A program made the translations under genes and the position numbers. A DNA stretch of 16,949 nt, from assembly GCA_041742255.1 (NCBI GenBank), contig JBGSIZ010000133.1, positions 1 through 16,949 of the forward strand, read 5' to 3'. The stretch comes from JBGSIZ01 sp041742255 (GTDB lineage Bacteria; Pseudomonadota; Alphaproteobacteria; Rhodobacterales; Rhodobacteraceae). The notes beneath the pieces are model-generated. The model was not told the DNA's origin. It saw only the letters and a program-made list of their open reading frames with translations, and did no database searches. Shown here in pieces: positions 6,613 through 13,642 of the stretch (position 1 is its first letter; each line of letters begins with the position of its first letter).

Positions 6613-7800
6613 TTAACGACCCAACAGCCGCATGCCCCGGTCGATCCCGGCCAGCGTCATCGGGACCATCCGGTCCGCCCCGAAAATGTCCCGGATCATA
6701 CCCACCGATTGGGTGTGCGGCCAAAACCGTTCGGGGAGGGGATTGATCCAGAGGGTCGAACGCCAATGGTCGCGCGCGCGGGCCAACCAGACCTGTCCGG
6801 CCTCGGCGTTCCAGTGTTCGTTGGCCCCGCCGGGAAATGCGATTTCATAGGGCGACATGGCCGCATCCCCGACAAAGATGCATTTATAGTCTGGTCCATA
6901 GGTGCGCAGGATGTCCCATGTGGGCGTTTGCGCGTCCCAGCGGCGGCGGTTGTCGGTCCAGACCCCGTCATAGAGGCAGTTGTGAAAGTAGAAGTGTTTG
7001 AGGTGTTTGAATTCGGCGCGTGCCGCGCTGAACAGTTCCTCGGCCACCTTGACATGCGGGTCCATGGACCCGCCCACGTCAAAGAACAACAAAACCTTGA
7101 CCGCGTTGCGCCGTTCTGGCCGGGTTTGCACATCCAGATAGCCGTGTTCGGCGGTGGCCCGGATGGTCCCGTCTAGATCGAGTTCGTCCGCCGCCCCGTC
7201 CCGTGCCCAGCGCCGCAACTGTTTCAGCGCCACCTTGATATTGCGCGTTCCCAGTTCGACGGTGTCGTCGAGATTGCGAAAATCCCGTTTGTCCCACACC
7301 TTGACCGCGCGCTGGTGCCGCGATCCGTCCTGACCCACGCGCACCCCTTCGGGGTTGTAACCGTAGGCCCCGAACGGCGAGGTCCCCGCAGTGCCGATCC
7401 ATTTTGATCCGCCCTGATGCCGCCCGTGTTGGTCGCGCAGACGGTCCCGCAGGGTTTCCATGAGTTTTTCAAAGCCACCAAGTGCTGCGATTTCCGCCTT
7501 TTCCGCGTCGGTCAGGTGTTTTTCGCCTTGTTTGGCCAACCAGTCTGCGGGCAGGTCCAGTGCGTTCAACACATCGTCCGGTGTCAGCGTTTCAAGACCC
7601 GAAAAGGTTGCCGCGAACACCCGGTCGAATTTGTCGAGGTTGCGTTCGTCTTTGACCATGATCGTGCGCGACAAGTAGTAGAACCCGTCCACATCATAGG
7701 TCACAAGCCCCGCCGCCATGCCGTCCAGCAGCCCGAGGTATTCCCGCAACGAGACCGGGATGCCGCCGTTCCGAAGGTTTTCGAAGAACGGCAGGAACAT
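6613..7800 (-). CDS. VWA-domain protein, CoxE-like
   Basis: The 395-residue cytosolic protein has a helical N-terminal region (1-125), a Gly-rich linker (about 126-160) and a C-terminal von Willebrand A domain. The metal-ion site motif is DVGGSM (241-246), a CoxE-like variant of DxSxS, with Asp312 in FVGDAAMSPYE as a further candidate ligand. CoxE-like proteins pair with MoxR AAA+ ATPases and help assemble or activate target complexes. Here the moxR gene lies upstream on the same strand. The ATG at 7800 is four bases after the stop of the 56-aa gene and lacks a clear RBS, so translational coupling is likely. The client is unknown; no carbon monoxide dehydrogenase genes are present. Confidence 0.9.
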   Translation of the reverse strand: MFLPFFENLRNGGIPVSLREYLGLLDGMAAGLVTYDVDGFYYLSRTIMVKDERNLDKFDRVFAATFSGLETLTPDDVLNALDLPADWLAKQGEKHLTDAEKAEIAALGGFEKLMETLRDRLRDQHGRHQGGSKWIGTAGTSPFGAYGYNPEGVRVGQDGSRHQRAVKVWDKRDFRNLDDTVELGTRNIKVALKQLRRWARDGAADELDLDGTIRATAEHGYLDVQTRPERRNAVKVLLFFDVGGSMDPHVKVAEELFSAARAEFKHLKHFYFHNCLYDGVWTDNRRRWDAQTPTWDILRTYGPDYKCIFVGDAAMSPYEIAFPGGANEHWNAEAGQVWLARARDHWRSTLWINPLPERFWPHTQSVGMIRDIFGADRMVPMTLAGIDRGMRLLGR

Positions 7801-7804
7801 CGCG

Positions 7805-7975
7805 TCAGACGTAGCTGCGTTCGATGAAAATCAGCCAGAACAGCCCGATCATGGCCCCGATGATCCCGAACACGCCCGCCCATTGCAACAGGTCGAGCGT
7901 TTTGCCCCCTTGCCGTTTTGCCCGCAGCCCCCCGATCAAGGCGCCTATGACAAGACCGGAGAGCGGGTAAATCAT
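7805..7975 (-). CDS. 56-aa two-helix membrane protein
   Basis: Translation on the minus strand from ATG 7973-7975 to TGA 7805-7807 gives 56 residues, beginning MIYPLSGLVIGALIGGL and ending IERSYV. Two hydrophobic helices (about 4-17 and 32-51) flank a basic loop (RAKRQGGK, 18-25), which by the positive-inside rule should face the cytoplasm. The start overlaps the DUF2927 stop (ATGA) and the stop lies 4 bases before the VWA start, so it is a tightly embedded operon member. I recall no named family. Gly-rich helices suggest packing against partners; a membrane link between the DUF2927 lipoprotein and the MoxR/VWA pair is inference. Confidence 0.8.
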   Translation of the reverse strand: MIYPLSGLVIGALIGGLRAKRQGGKTLDLLQWAGVFGIIGAMIGLFWLIFIERSYV

Positions 7976-9339
7976 CGGTTCAGCAATCCTGTGCGGGGGG
8001 CCAGTGCCGCGACTTCGCGCAGGCGGGCCCGGACGTTGGTTTCAGAGCCAAAGCCGTAGCGCGCCCAGCCCAGACTGTCCAGACGCACGGCCTCGGCCTC
8101 GGACGTGCGCCCGTCGAGTTTGAGCGCCTCGGCCTTGAACATCATGAGTGTGGCCAGAAGGGCCGCGTTTTCGTTGGCTTGTGCCACCGGGATCACATCG
8201 TTCACGATCCGCAGCGTGCCCGCCGAATCCCCGGCGTTGAGCGCGAAAGCCGCGAGTTGCACCGCGACGTGTGCTGTGTGCAAACGGGTTTCCGGGCTGC
8301 GCCGATACGCCGCGTCCGCCGCCCGGAAGGCCCCGAGCGCCAGTTGGCTGTCTGAACCCACGTTGAGCCGCCCGTAGGCATAGAGCGCGAATCCTTCGCG
8401 GTTGTCCGTGTAGCCCAGCGACCGACCAAGATTGAGCGCCCGTTCCGCCGCCTGACGCCGCACGCCGGGCCGCCCGCCGGGTGTCAGCGCCGTTTCCATC
8501 GACGTGATCCAGTCCCGCGGGGTGTCGTTGCGTGGCCGTCCCCCTGACCGTTCTCCGCCCGGATTGAGCCGCGCCAGAACCGCCGGGAGCCGCCCCGCCA
8601 CGTCCGCCCGCGTCATCCCGTTGCGCAGGTCCGCCGAATAGTAGGCCCGCAGTACCAGCATATCAAAGCTGGTCAGGACCGCGTTGATGTTGTCGTCGTT
8701 GAACACGCTGTCGGGCAGCCGGTAGAGGTCATTGAGCGGCCCCAGACCCTGCGCCAGTTCTTCGTGCAGGCAATCCCGGATTTCCTGTGGTGCCGTGTCC
8801 GTGGGGATGAACACTGCCGCCCGGTCCCGCCGTTGCAGCGTGGTCCAGTCCAGCACCGCCGTCCGGCTGGCTTGTTTGAATTCTGCCCACGACGACACCC
8901 GCGGCACCACAAAGCACGCCGCCCGTGGAACGTATTTGTTCAGGTCGTCCCGCGTCACCCCTTCGACGGTGATGTTGGCCAAGGGCCCGCCGGTCATGAA
9001 GATGTCAATCGCCGCCTCGGACCGCAGCCGGTTGAGGAGCGACCGCAGGTCCGGCACGAGGCTGGGCGGAAGGTCTCCTGTGACCCGCACCGAAATAGGC
9101 CCCTCGAACCGGGTCATGACGGGCACCGTGCGCCCGCTTTCCATCCGGAACGCGAGGTCGAGGAAGTCTTGCGCGATTTCACTGTTGGGCCGCGTTGACC
9201 CGGTTGTTCCGGTGCCCGCAAAGGTTTTCATCGGGGGCAAGGCGTCGCCCATGACCGCCGCGCGGGTCACCGGCGCCTCGGGTCCGATCGGCATGCAGGC
9301 CCCAAGGAGCGCCAGAACCGTGACGATGGATTTTCTCAC
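7972..9339 (-). CDS. DUF2927-domain lipoprotein
   Basis: The 455-residue product starts with GTG and a short signal peptide ending in a lipobox LGAC (Cys15), so it should be an exported lipoprotein. Residues about 50-260 carry the DUF2927 domain, including CLHEELAQGLG (190-200) and the stretch LPDSVFNDDNINAVL (208-222). HEELAQ recalls a gluzincin helix, but the second histidine is missing. Residues about 290-445 look like helical TPR-type repeats. The GTG overlaps the stop of the upstream 68-aa gene (GTGA), and its stop overlaps the 56-aa gene. Its role is unknown; gene linkage to MoxR and VWA suggests a partner or client in the envelope. Confidence 0.85.
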   Translation of the reverse strand: MRKSIVTVLALLGACMPIGPEAPVTRAAVMGDALPPMKTFAGTGTTGSTRPNSEIAQDFLDLAFRMESGRTVPVMTRFEGPISVRVTGDLPPSLVPDLRSLLNRLRSEAAIDIFMTGGPLANITVEGVTRDDLNKYVPRAACFVVPRVSSWAEFKQASRTAVLDWTTLQRRDRAAVFIPTDTAPQEIRDCLHEELAQGLGPLNDLYRLPDSVFNDDNINAVLTSFDMLVLRAYYSADLRNGMTRADVAGRLPAVLARLNPGGERSGGRPRNDTPRDWITSMETALTPGGRPGVRRQAAERALNLGRSLGYTDNREGFALYAYGRLNVGSDSQLALGAFRAADAAYRRSPETRLHTAHVAVQLAAFALNAGDSAGTLRIVNDVIPVAQANENAALLATLMMFKAEALKLDGRTSEAEAVRLDSLGWARYGFGSETNVRARLREVAALAPRTGLLNR

Positions 9340-9542
9340 GCTGCCACCAAGGGAGCGCCAAGCTGCATGTCCAGTCGGGCTGCCCGGAACCGCAGGCGGA
9401 CCGCGCGGACATGCGACATGTCGGATACAGAAACGAGGGTAGGGCGCCCGGAGGGGCGTGGGGTCGTGTCGGTGCCTGACCTGACCGCTTTTGGCGCGGC
9501 TTGTGGCAGGCGGATGACGACCGGCGATGGTGCCTTGGTCAC
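9336..9542 (-). CDS. 68-aa basic protein of unknown function
   Basis: GTG at 9542 is preceded by GAGGAG six bases upstream, a good RBS. The 68-residue product is basic and Pro/Arg-rich in its first half (APSPVVIRLPQAAPKAVRSG), with a C-terminal segment HVRAVRLRFRAARLDMQLG that could form an amphipathic helix. It has no signal peptide or membrane helix. The stop overlaps the DUF2927 start codon (GTGA), which together with the RBS supports a real gene. I do not recognise a family. The alternative is a chance ORF whose RBS-like sequence serves nothing. Confidence 0.6.
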   Translation of the reverse strand: MTKAPSPVVIRLPQAAPKAVRSGTDTTPRPSGRPTLVSVSDMSHVRAVRLRFRAARLDMQLGAPLVAA

Positions 9543-9794
9543 TGCTGTCTCCTCAACTTGCTTGGGCCTTGGTGCCCGGCGAGTGGGGCAAGGGTTGGCA
9601 AGTATTAGGGTATTCCCAAGGCGGCTTGGGTTGATTGCGGCCTATTAGTGTCCACGACTGCCCGACAATCACCCCGCAATTGCAGGATTGTGCGAAAAGT
9701 GGGGCAGAGTGGCAGGGAAGCCATAGCGCCGTTGTGGTGCCTGAGGAGAGGGCCGCAAGATGTTGATTTTGAGCGGGAAGCCGGGGAACCCGCC
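9543..9794. other. moxR to 68-aa gene spacer
   Basis: This 252-bp stretch has no convincing gene. Before the 68-aa gene, 9557-9602 can fold as CTTGC...GCAAG around CCTTG...CAAGG. A separate inverted repeat, CCCAAG-GCGG-CTTGGG, lies at 9615-9630. Just after the moxR stop, GCGGG (9773-9777) pairs with CCCGC (9789-9793) but has no T-run. The region may hold a leader and promoter for the downstream four genes, but I see no clear hexamers. Confidence 0.4.
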
Positions 9795-10634
9795 CTAGCG
9801 TCCCTGCCGCGTCATAAAGGCCAATCGTTCGAACAGATGCACGTCCTGTTCATTTTTCAACAACGCTCCGTGCAGTTTGGGCAGCGCATTGGCCCCGCTG
9901 CGTCGCAGGTCTTCGGGGGTCAGATCTTCGGCCAGCAACAGGCGCAGCCAGTCCAGCACTTCGGAGGTCGAGGGCTTCTTTTTCAACCCGGCCGTATCCC
10001 GGATTTCGTAGAATTGCGTTAGCGCCGTAGTCAACAGCGCGTCCTTGATCCCCGGATGATGGACCGCCACGATTTTGCGCATCGTGTCCATGTCCGGGAA
10101 GCGGATGTAGTGAAAGAAGCACCGGCGCAGGAAAGCATCCGGCAACTCCTTTTCGTTGTTGGAAGTGATGATGACCACGGGGCGGTGCGTTGCCCGGATC
10201 GTTTCGCCCGTCTCGTAGACGTGGAATTCCATCCGGTCGAGTTCCTGCAACAGGTCGTTGGGAAATTCGATGTCCGCCTTGTCGATCTCGTCAATCAGCA
10301 AAACCACTTTGCCCGGTGCATCGAAAGCCTGCCAGAGTTTGCCGCGACGGATGTAGTTGGCCACGTCATGCACCCGTGCGTCGCCCAGTTGGCTGTCGCG
10401 CAGGCGGCTGACCGCGTCGTATTCATAGAGGCCCTGTTGCGCCTTGGTTGTCGATTTGATGTGCCATTCGATCATCGGCAGTCCCAATGCCGCGCTGACC
10501 TGTCGCGCCAGTTCGGTTTTGCCGGTGCCCGGTTCCCCCTTGACCAGAAGCGGGCGTTCAAGCGCCACAGCCGCGTTGACCGCGACGGTCAGATCGTCGG
10601 TCGCGACATAGCTGTCGGTGCCGGAAAAACGCAT
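9795..10634 (-). CDS. MoxR family AAA+ ATPase
   Basis: The 279-residue protein has Walker A GEPGTGKT (33-40), Walker B VLLIDE (111-116), sensor-1 Asn in ITSNNEKELPDAFLRR (156-171) and arginine-finger candidates Arg170/Arg171. This matches the MoxR group, whose members pair with VWA proteins and use ATP to remodel or metallate client complexes, as in CoxD/CoxE and RavA/ViaA. The ATG at 10634 has an AAGGAG RBS. The presumed partner, a CoxE-like VWA gene, lies 2 kb downstream on the same strand with three genes between. It is divergent from dksA across a 193-bp region rich in inverted repeats. The client is unknown. Confidence 0.95.
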   Translation of the reverse strand: MRFSGTDSYVATDDLTVAVNAAVALERPLLVKGEPGTGKTELARQVSAALGLPMIEWHIKSTTKAQQGLYEYDAVSRLRDSQLGDARVHDVANYIRRGKLWQAFDAPGKVVLLIDEIDKADIEFPNDLLQELDRMEFHVYETGETIRATHRPVVIITSNNEKELPDAFLRRCFFHYIRFPDMDTMRKIVAVHHPGIKDALLTTALTQFYEIRDTAGLKKKPSTSEVLDWLRLLLAEDLTPEDLRRSGANALPKLHGALLKNEQDVHLFERLAFMTRQGR

Positions 10635-10659
10635 GGTGCAGGCTCCTTTGGCGATAAAC

Positions 10660-10742
10660 GGTCAACAGTGACCCTAGCACGGTGGGTGTCGATCGCAACT
10701 CGTCACCAATGCCCCATTAATGGGGGTGACAGTGCCCTGTCA
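10660..10742. promoter_or_regulatory. Clustered inverted repeats between moxR and dksA
   Basis: Four perfect inverted repeats lie within 83 bases: GGTCA-ACAG-TGACC (10660-10673); GTCACC (10702-10707) with GGTGAC (10725-10730); the 14-bp palindrome CCCCATTAATGGGG (10712-10725) nested inside it; and TGACAG-TGCC-CTGTCA (10727-10742). They lie upstream of both divergent genes, so they are more likely operators than terminators. The half-sites GGTCA, GGTGAC and TGACAG share a TGAC-like core. The binding proteins are unknown. Confidence 0.55.
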
Positions 10743-10827
10743 TCGCGGTAAACGGGCCGCAATTGTGGGGGAGCCAATGGCACATAATCCCGAGATCGTA
10801 GCAGATGCCGCAGCTAAGGGTCGCCAA

Positions 10828-11250
10828 ATGAAATCCGAAGTATTCTTGTCCGATGATTATCGTCCGGCTGAAGACGAGCCGTTCATGAACGACCGCCAGC
10901 TGGAATATTTCCGGCGCAAGTTGCTGGTTTGGAAATCCGACATTCTGGAGGACAGCCGGGATACAATTTCCGGCATGAAAGACCAGACCCGCAATATTCC
11001 CGATGTCGCCGACCGCGCCAGCGAAGAAACCGATCGGTCGCTGGAACTGCGCACCCGCGACCGCGAGCGCAAGCTGGTCAGCAAGATTGATGCCGCACTG
11101 CGCCGGATCGACGAAGGCGAATACGGGTATTGCGAAGTGACCGGCGAGCCGATCAGCCTGAAACGGTTGGACGCCCGCCCGATTGCCACCATGAGCCTTG
11201 AGGCTCAGGAGCGTCACGAACGCCGGGAACGTGTCCACCGGGACGATTGA
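10828..11250 (+). CDS. dksA: DksA-type RNA polymerase-binding regulator, single-Cys form
   Basis: The 140-residue protein has a coiled-coil whose tip motif DVADRA (59-64) fits DxxDxA, the residues that enter the RNA polymerase secondary channel, and a C-terminal globular part. Of the four zinc cysteines of E. coli DksA only Cys102 remains; the others align with Thr105, Ser123 and Ala126. The Rhodobacter sphaeroides homologue RSP2654, known to act like DksA, is likewise of this single-Cys type. It would tune transcription with ppGpp. I chose ATG 10828, which has AAGGG seven bases upstream and gives the usual length; ATG 10777 would add 17 residues. A CATAAT at 10783-10788 could be a -10 element for the shorter form. 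An FAD monooxygenase gene follows directly. Confidence 0.93.
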   Translation: MKSEVFLSDDYRPAEDEPFMNDRQLEYFRRKLLVWKSDILEDSRDTISGMKDQTRNIPDVADRASEETDRSLELRTRDRERKLVSKIDAALRRIDEGEYGYCEVTGEPISLKRLDARPIATMSLEAQERHERRERVHRDD

Positions 11251-11251
11251 G

Positions 11252-12370
11252 GTGGGCGCGAACAAGGGCCGCAATGTCGCCGTTGTTGGTGGTGGCATTG
11301 GTGGTTTGACTGCTGCGCTGGCCTTTGCCCGCCGTGGTGCGCACGTCACCGTTTACGAACAGGCCCCCGCCCTGACCGAAGTGGGCGCCGGGTTGCAGGT
11401 TACCCCGAATGGTGCCGTGGCCCTGCGCGCGTTGGGGTTGGGTCCGGCGTTGGACGCCGGTGGCATTGCCGCGCAGGCCGTGATGCCCACGGATGGCATG
11501 ACTGGCCGCCCGATTGCCCGGTTTAATCTGACCGGGCGCGATTACATGTTTTTCCATCGGGCCGATCTGATCGACGCCTTGGCTGTTGCCTGTGCCGATG
11601 CTGGCGTGACCGTGGTTCTGGGTCACCGGGTTGAGGCCCTTGCAGAGGTGCCGGGCGACCCGGTGCATATCGTGGCCGCCGATGGTGTGAAATCCCGGTT
11701 GCGCGCCGCATTGAACCCGAAAGACGTGCCGTTTTTCACGGGGCAGGTGGCGTGGCGCTGTTTGATCGCGGCCCCCCATCCCCCCGAGGCCCGCATCTGG
11801 ATGCTGCCCGGTCGCCATGTTGTCACCTATCCCTTGCCTGGGGGCCGCGTGAATGTGGTTGCCGTGCAAGAACGCACGGCCTTTGCCGCCGATGGTTGGC
11901 ACCATGCCGACGATCCCCGCGCGATGCAGACCGCATTCGCCGATGCGTGCCCCGCGCTGCGCGAGGTTCTGGCCGCGGCCCAGACTGTCAATCTGTGGGG
12001 ATTGTTCCGGTACCCTGTTGCCGACCGTTGGCAGGATGGCCGCGTGGCGCTGTTGGGCGATGCCGCCCATCCGACCCTGCCGTTTCTGGCCCAAGGGGCC
12101 AATCTGGCGATTGAGGATGCCTATACTCTTTCCTACGCCTGTGATCGGGATGCCAGCCTCGTGAAGGCCCTGATGACCTATCAGGACACCCGCCGTCCCC
12201 GCGTGGTGCGCGCCATTGAGGCCGCAAATGCCAATGCCCGCAATTATCATTTGTCCGGGTTGTCCCGACGGGTGGCCCATGCCGGGTTGCGGGCGGTGGG
12301 CCGTTTGGCCCCTGACGCGTTTTTGGGCCGGTTGTCGTGGCTCTATGATCATGACGTGACCGCCCCCTAG
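11252..12370 (+). CDS. FAD-dependent monooxygenase, salicylate hydroxylase-like
   Basis: The 372-residue product is a class A flavoprotein monooxygenase. It shows the dinucleotide-binding motif VAVVGGGIGGLTAAL (9-23) with Glu36 ending the second strand, the DG motif AADGVKSRLR (142-151), and the FAD ribityl motif GDAAHPTLPFLAQGAN (269-284). Such enzymes hydroxylate aromatic or related substrates using NAD(P)H and O2; the substrate cannot be read from sequence. GTG 11252 begins two bases after the dksA TGA and is favoured; a TTG at 11198 and a GTG at 11231 are in frame but would overlap dksA. No strong RBS is visible, suggesting coupling to dksA. No aromatic degradation genes are nearby. Confidence 0.88.
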   Translation: MGANKGRNVAVVGGGIGGLTAALAFARRGAHVTVYEQAPALTEVGAGLQVTPNGAVALRALGLGPALDAGGIAAQAVMPTDGMTGRPIARFNLTGRDYMFFHRADLIDALAVACADAGVTVVLGHRVEALAEVPGDPVHIVAADGVKSRLRAALNPKDVPFFTGQVAWRCLIAAPHPPEARIWMLPGRHVVTYPLPGGRVNVVAVQERTAFAADGWHHADDPRAMQTAFADACPALREVLAAAQTVNLWGLFRYPVADRWQDGRVALLGDAAHPTLPFLAQGANLAIEDAYTLSYACDRDASLVKALMTYQDTRRPRVVRAIEAANANARNYHLSGLSRRVAHAGLRAVGRLAPDAFLGRLSWLYDHDVTAP

Positions 12371-12375
12371 GGGGC
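12362..12375. terminator. GC palindrome between convergent genes
   Basis: GCCCCC-TA-GGGGGC is a perfect 14-bp palindrome that includes the monooxygenase stop and lies before the convergent xthA stop at 12384. The position suits a shared terminator. However, it has almost no loop and no T-run, so the call is weak. Confidence 0.25.
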
Positions 12376-12383
12376 AGGTTCCG

Positions 12384-13166
12384 TTACGCCGCGAGGTCCA
12401 CCCAGACCGGCACATGGTCGGACGGTTTGTCCCGGCCCCGGACGTCCGGTTCGATCCAGCAATCGGTCATGAGGTCGGCCGCCTGTGCTGTGAGCAGGAA
12501 ATGGTCGATGCGGATGCCGTCGTTCCGGTCCCATGCCCCGGCCTGATAATCCCAAAAGCTGTAGTGTCCCGGACCCTTCGTGCGCGCCCGGAACGCCTCG
12601 GTATAGCCGAGGTTGAGGATGCGCCGGAACGCGGCCCGGCTGTCGGGGCGAAACAGCGCGTCGTCGCGCCACGCCTGTGGCCGCGCCGCATCCTGTGCCT
12701 GCGGGATGATGTTGTAATCCCCGGCCATCAGTGCGGGCATTTCGCTGGCCAACAAGGCCTGCGCCCGCGCGTGAAGCCGCTCCATCCACGCCAGTTTATA
12801 GTCAAACTTTGGTCCCGGTGCCGGATTGCCGTTGGGCAGATAGAGCCCGCAGAGCCGCACTGCCGTGTGGTCCCCCATCACCGTCGCCTCGATCCAGCGG
12901 GCCTGTTCGTCGGTGTCGTCGCCGGGCAGGCCGCGCGTGACGTCCTCCAGCCGGAGTTTCGACAGGATCGCGACCCCGTTGAACCCTTTTTGGCCATGGG
13001 TTTCGACCTGATAGCCCATGTCCTCAAACACCGCGCGGGGAAAGGTTTCGTCGACCGATTTGATTTCCTGCAACAACGCCACGTCTGGTTGGCTGGTTTG
13101 CAGCCAGTCCGACAATGCCTCGATCCGGGCCTTGATGCCGTTGATGTTGAAGGTGGCGATTTTCAT
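12384..13166 (-). CDS. xthA: Exodeoxyribonuclease III
   Basis: This 260-residue member of the endonuclease/exonuclease/phosphatase fold is an AP endonuclease and 3'-5' exonuclease of base-excision repair. Catalytic motifs are complete: FNINGIKAR (6-14, Asn7), LLQEIKS (Glu34), GLYLPNGN (107-114, Tyr109), AGDYN (148-152; Asp150, Asn152), RIDHFL (219-224) and PSDHVPV (248-254; Asp250, His251). Length is typical. The frame stays open upstream to 13220, but the family begins MKIATFNINGIKAR, so ATG 13166 is used; its RBS is weak. It lies 68 bp downstream of the Fe-S gene on the same strand, with a hairpin between, and converges on the monooxygenase gene. Confidence 0.96.
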   Translation of the reverse strand: MKIATFNINGIKARIEALSDWLQTSQPDVALLQEIKSVDETFPRAVFEDMGYQVETHGQKGFNGVAILSKLRLEDVTRGLPGDDTDEQARWIEATVMGDHTAVRLCGLYLPNGNPAPGPKFDYKLAWMERLHARAQALLASEMPALMAGDYNIIPQAQDAARPQAWRDDALFRPDSRAAFRRILNLGYTEAFRARTKGPGHYSFWDYQAGAWDRNDGIRIDHFLLTAQAADLMTDCWIEPDVRGRDKPSDHVPVWVDLAA

Positions 13167-13195
13167 GGCGGACCCCGTGTCATGTGCCCCCGTTG

Positions 13196-13220
13196 TTGCC
13201 CAGCGGCGCGCGCCGGGCAA
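13196..13220 (-). terminator. GC-rich hairpin between erpA and xthA
   Basis: Arms TTGCCC and GGGCAA enclose one mismatch, a further three-pair GCG/CGC stem and a 5-base loop. It lies after the Fe-S gene stop (13235) and before the xthA start. It could attenuate readthrough, but there is no T-run. Confidence 0.3.
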
Positions 13221-13234
13221 GGGTCAAAGCGGGG

Positions 13235-13561
13235 TCACATGGAGAACGAGGTGCCGCACCCGCAACTGGAGGTCGCGTTGGGGTTGTCGATCACGAACCG
13301 CGCCCCGATCAGTTCTTCGGAAAACGTGATTGTGGCCCCGGCAAGGAACGGCAGCGACACTGCGTCTACCACCACCGTTTCGCCCGCACCGTGCAGCACG
13401 ATGTCGTCGGGCTGTGCCGTGTCCAGCGTGATATCATACTGAAACCCCGAACAGCCGCCGCCGTTTACCGCGACCCGCAAGGCCTTGCCCTGCGCCGCCG
13501 CACCGATTTCGGCGAGCCGTTCATATGCCCGCGCAGTTACGTTTGGTGGGATGGTCAACAT
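13235..13561 (-). CDS. erpA: Iron-sulfur cluster insertion protein, ErpA/IscA (HesB) family
   Basis: The 108-residue A-type carrier binds and delivers Fe-S clusters to apoproteins. The three ligand cysteines are Cys37 in GGGCSGFQY and Cys100/Cys102 in SSCGCGTSF, the standard family pattern. Length is normal. The gene is single, not in an isc or suf cluster, and sits beside dgt as I recall for other Rhodobacterales; annotators usually call it ErpA there, but IscA or SufA function cannot be excluded. The ATG at 13561 has only a weak AGGG RBS. A good promoter candidate lies just upstream, divergent from dgt. Confidence 0.9.
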   Translation of the reverse strand: MLTIPPNVTARAYERLAEIGAAAQGKALRVAVNGGGCSGFQYDITLDTAQPDDIVLHGAGETVVVDAVSLPFLAGATITFSEELIGARFVIDNPNATSSCGCGTSFSM

Positions 13562-13591
13562 GATCGGCCCTATCGGTTGTCACACAACACC

Positions 13592-13620
13592 CATATAGAG
13601 ACGGGTGGCACAGACGACAA
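13592..13620 (-). promoter_or_regulatory. Candidate erpA promoter
   Basis: On the minus strand TTGTCG (13620-13615) and TATATG (13597-13592) are separated by exactly 17 bases, a good sigma-70 fit. The predicted leader to ATG 13561 is about 25 bases. Alternative hexamers one base away are possible. Confidence 0.5.
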
Positions 13621-13642
13621 GTTGACAAGCAAAGGAGGGCCG

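Noticed and set aside
6508..6617. CtrA binding sites suggested by GTTAAC
   Set aside because: The paired TTAA-N7-TTAA arrangement is absent; only isolated half-sites are present.
9773..9793. Rho-independent terminator after moxR
   Set aside because: The stem is only five pairs with an 11-base loop and no T-run follows.
11153..12415. 420-codon minus-strand open frame opposite the monooxygenase
   Set aside because: Gly/His/Gln-rich translation without motifs; the plus strand has a complete flavoprotein.
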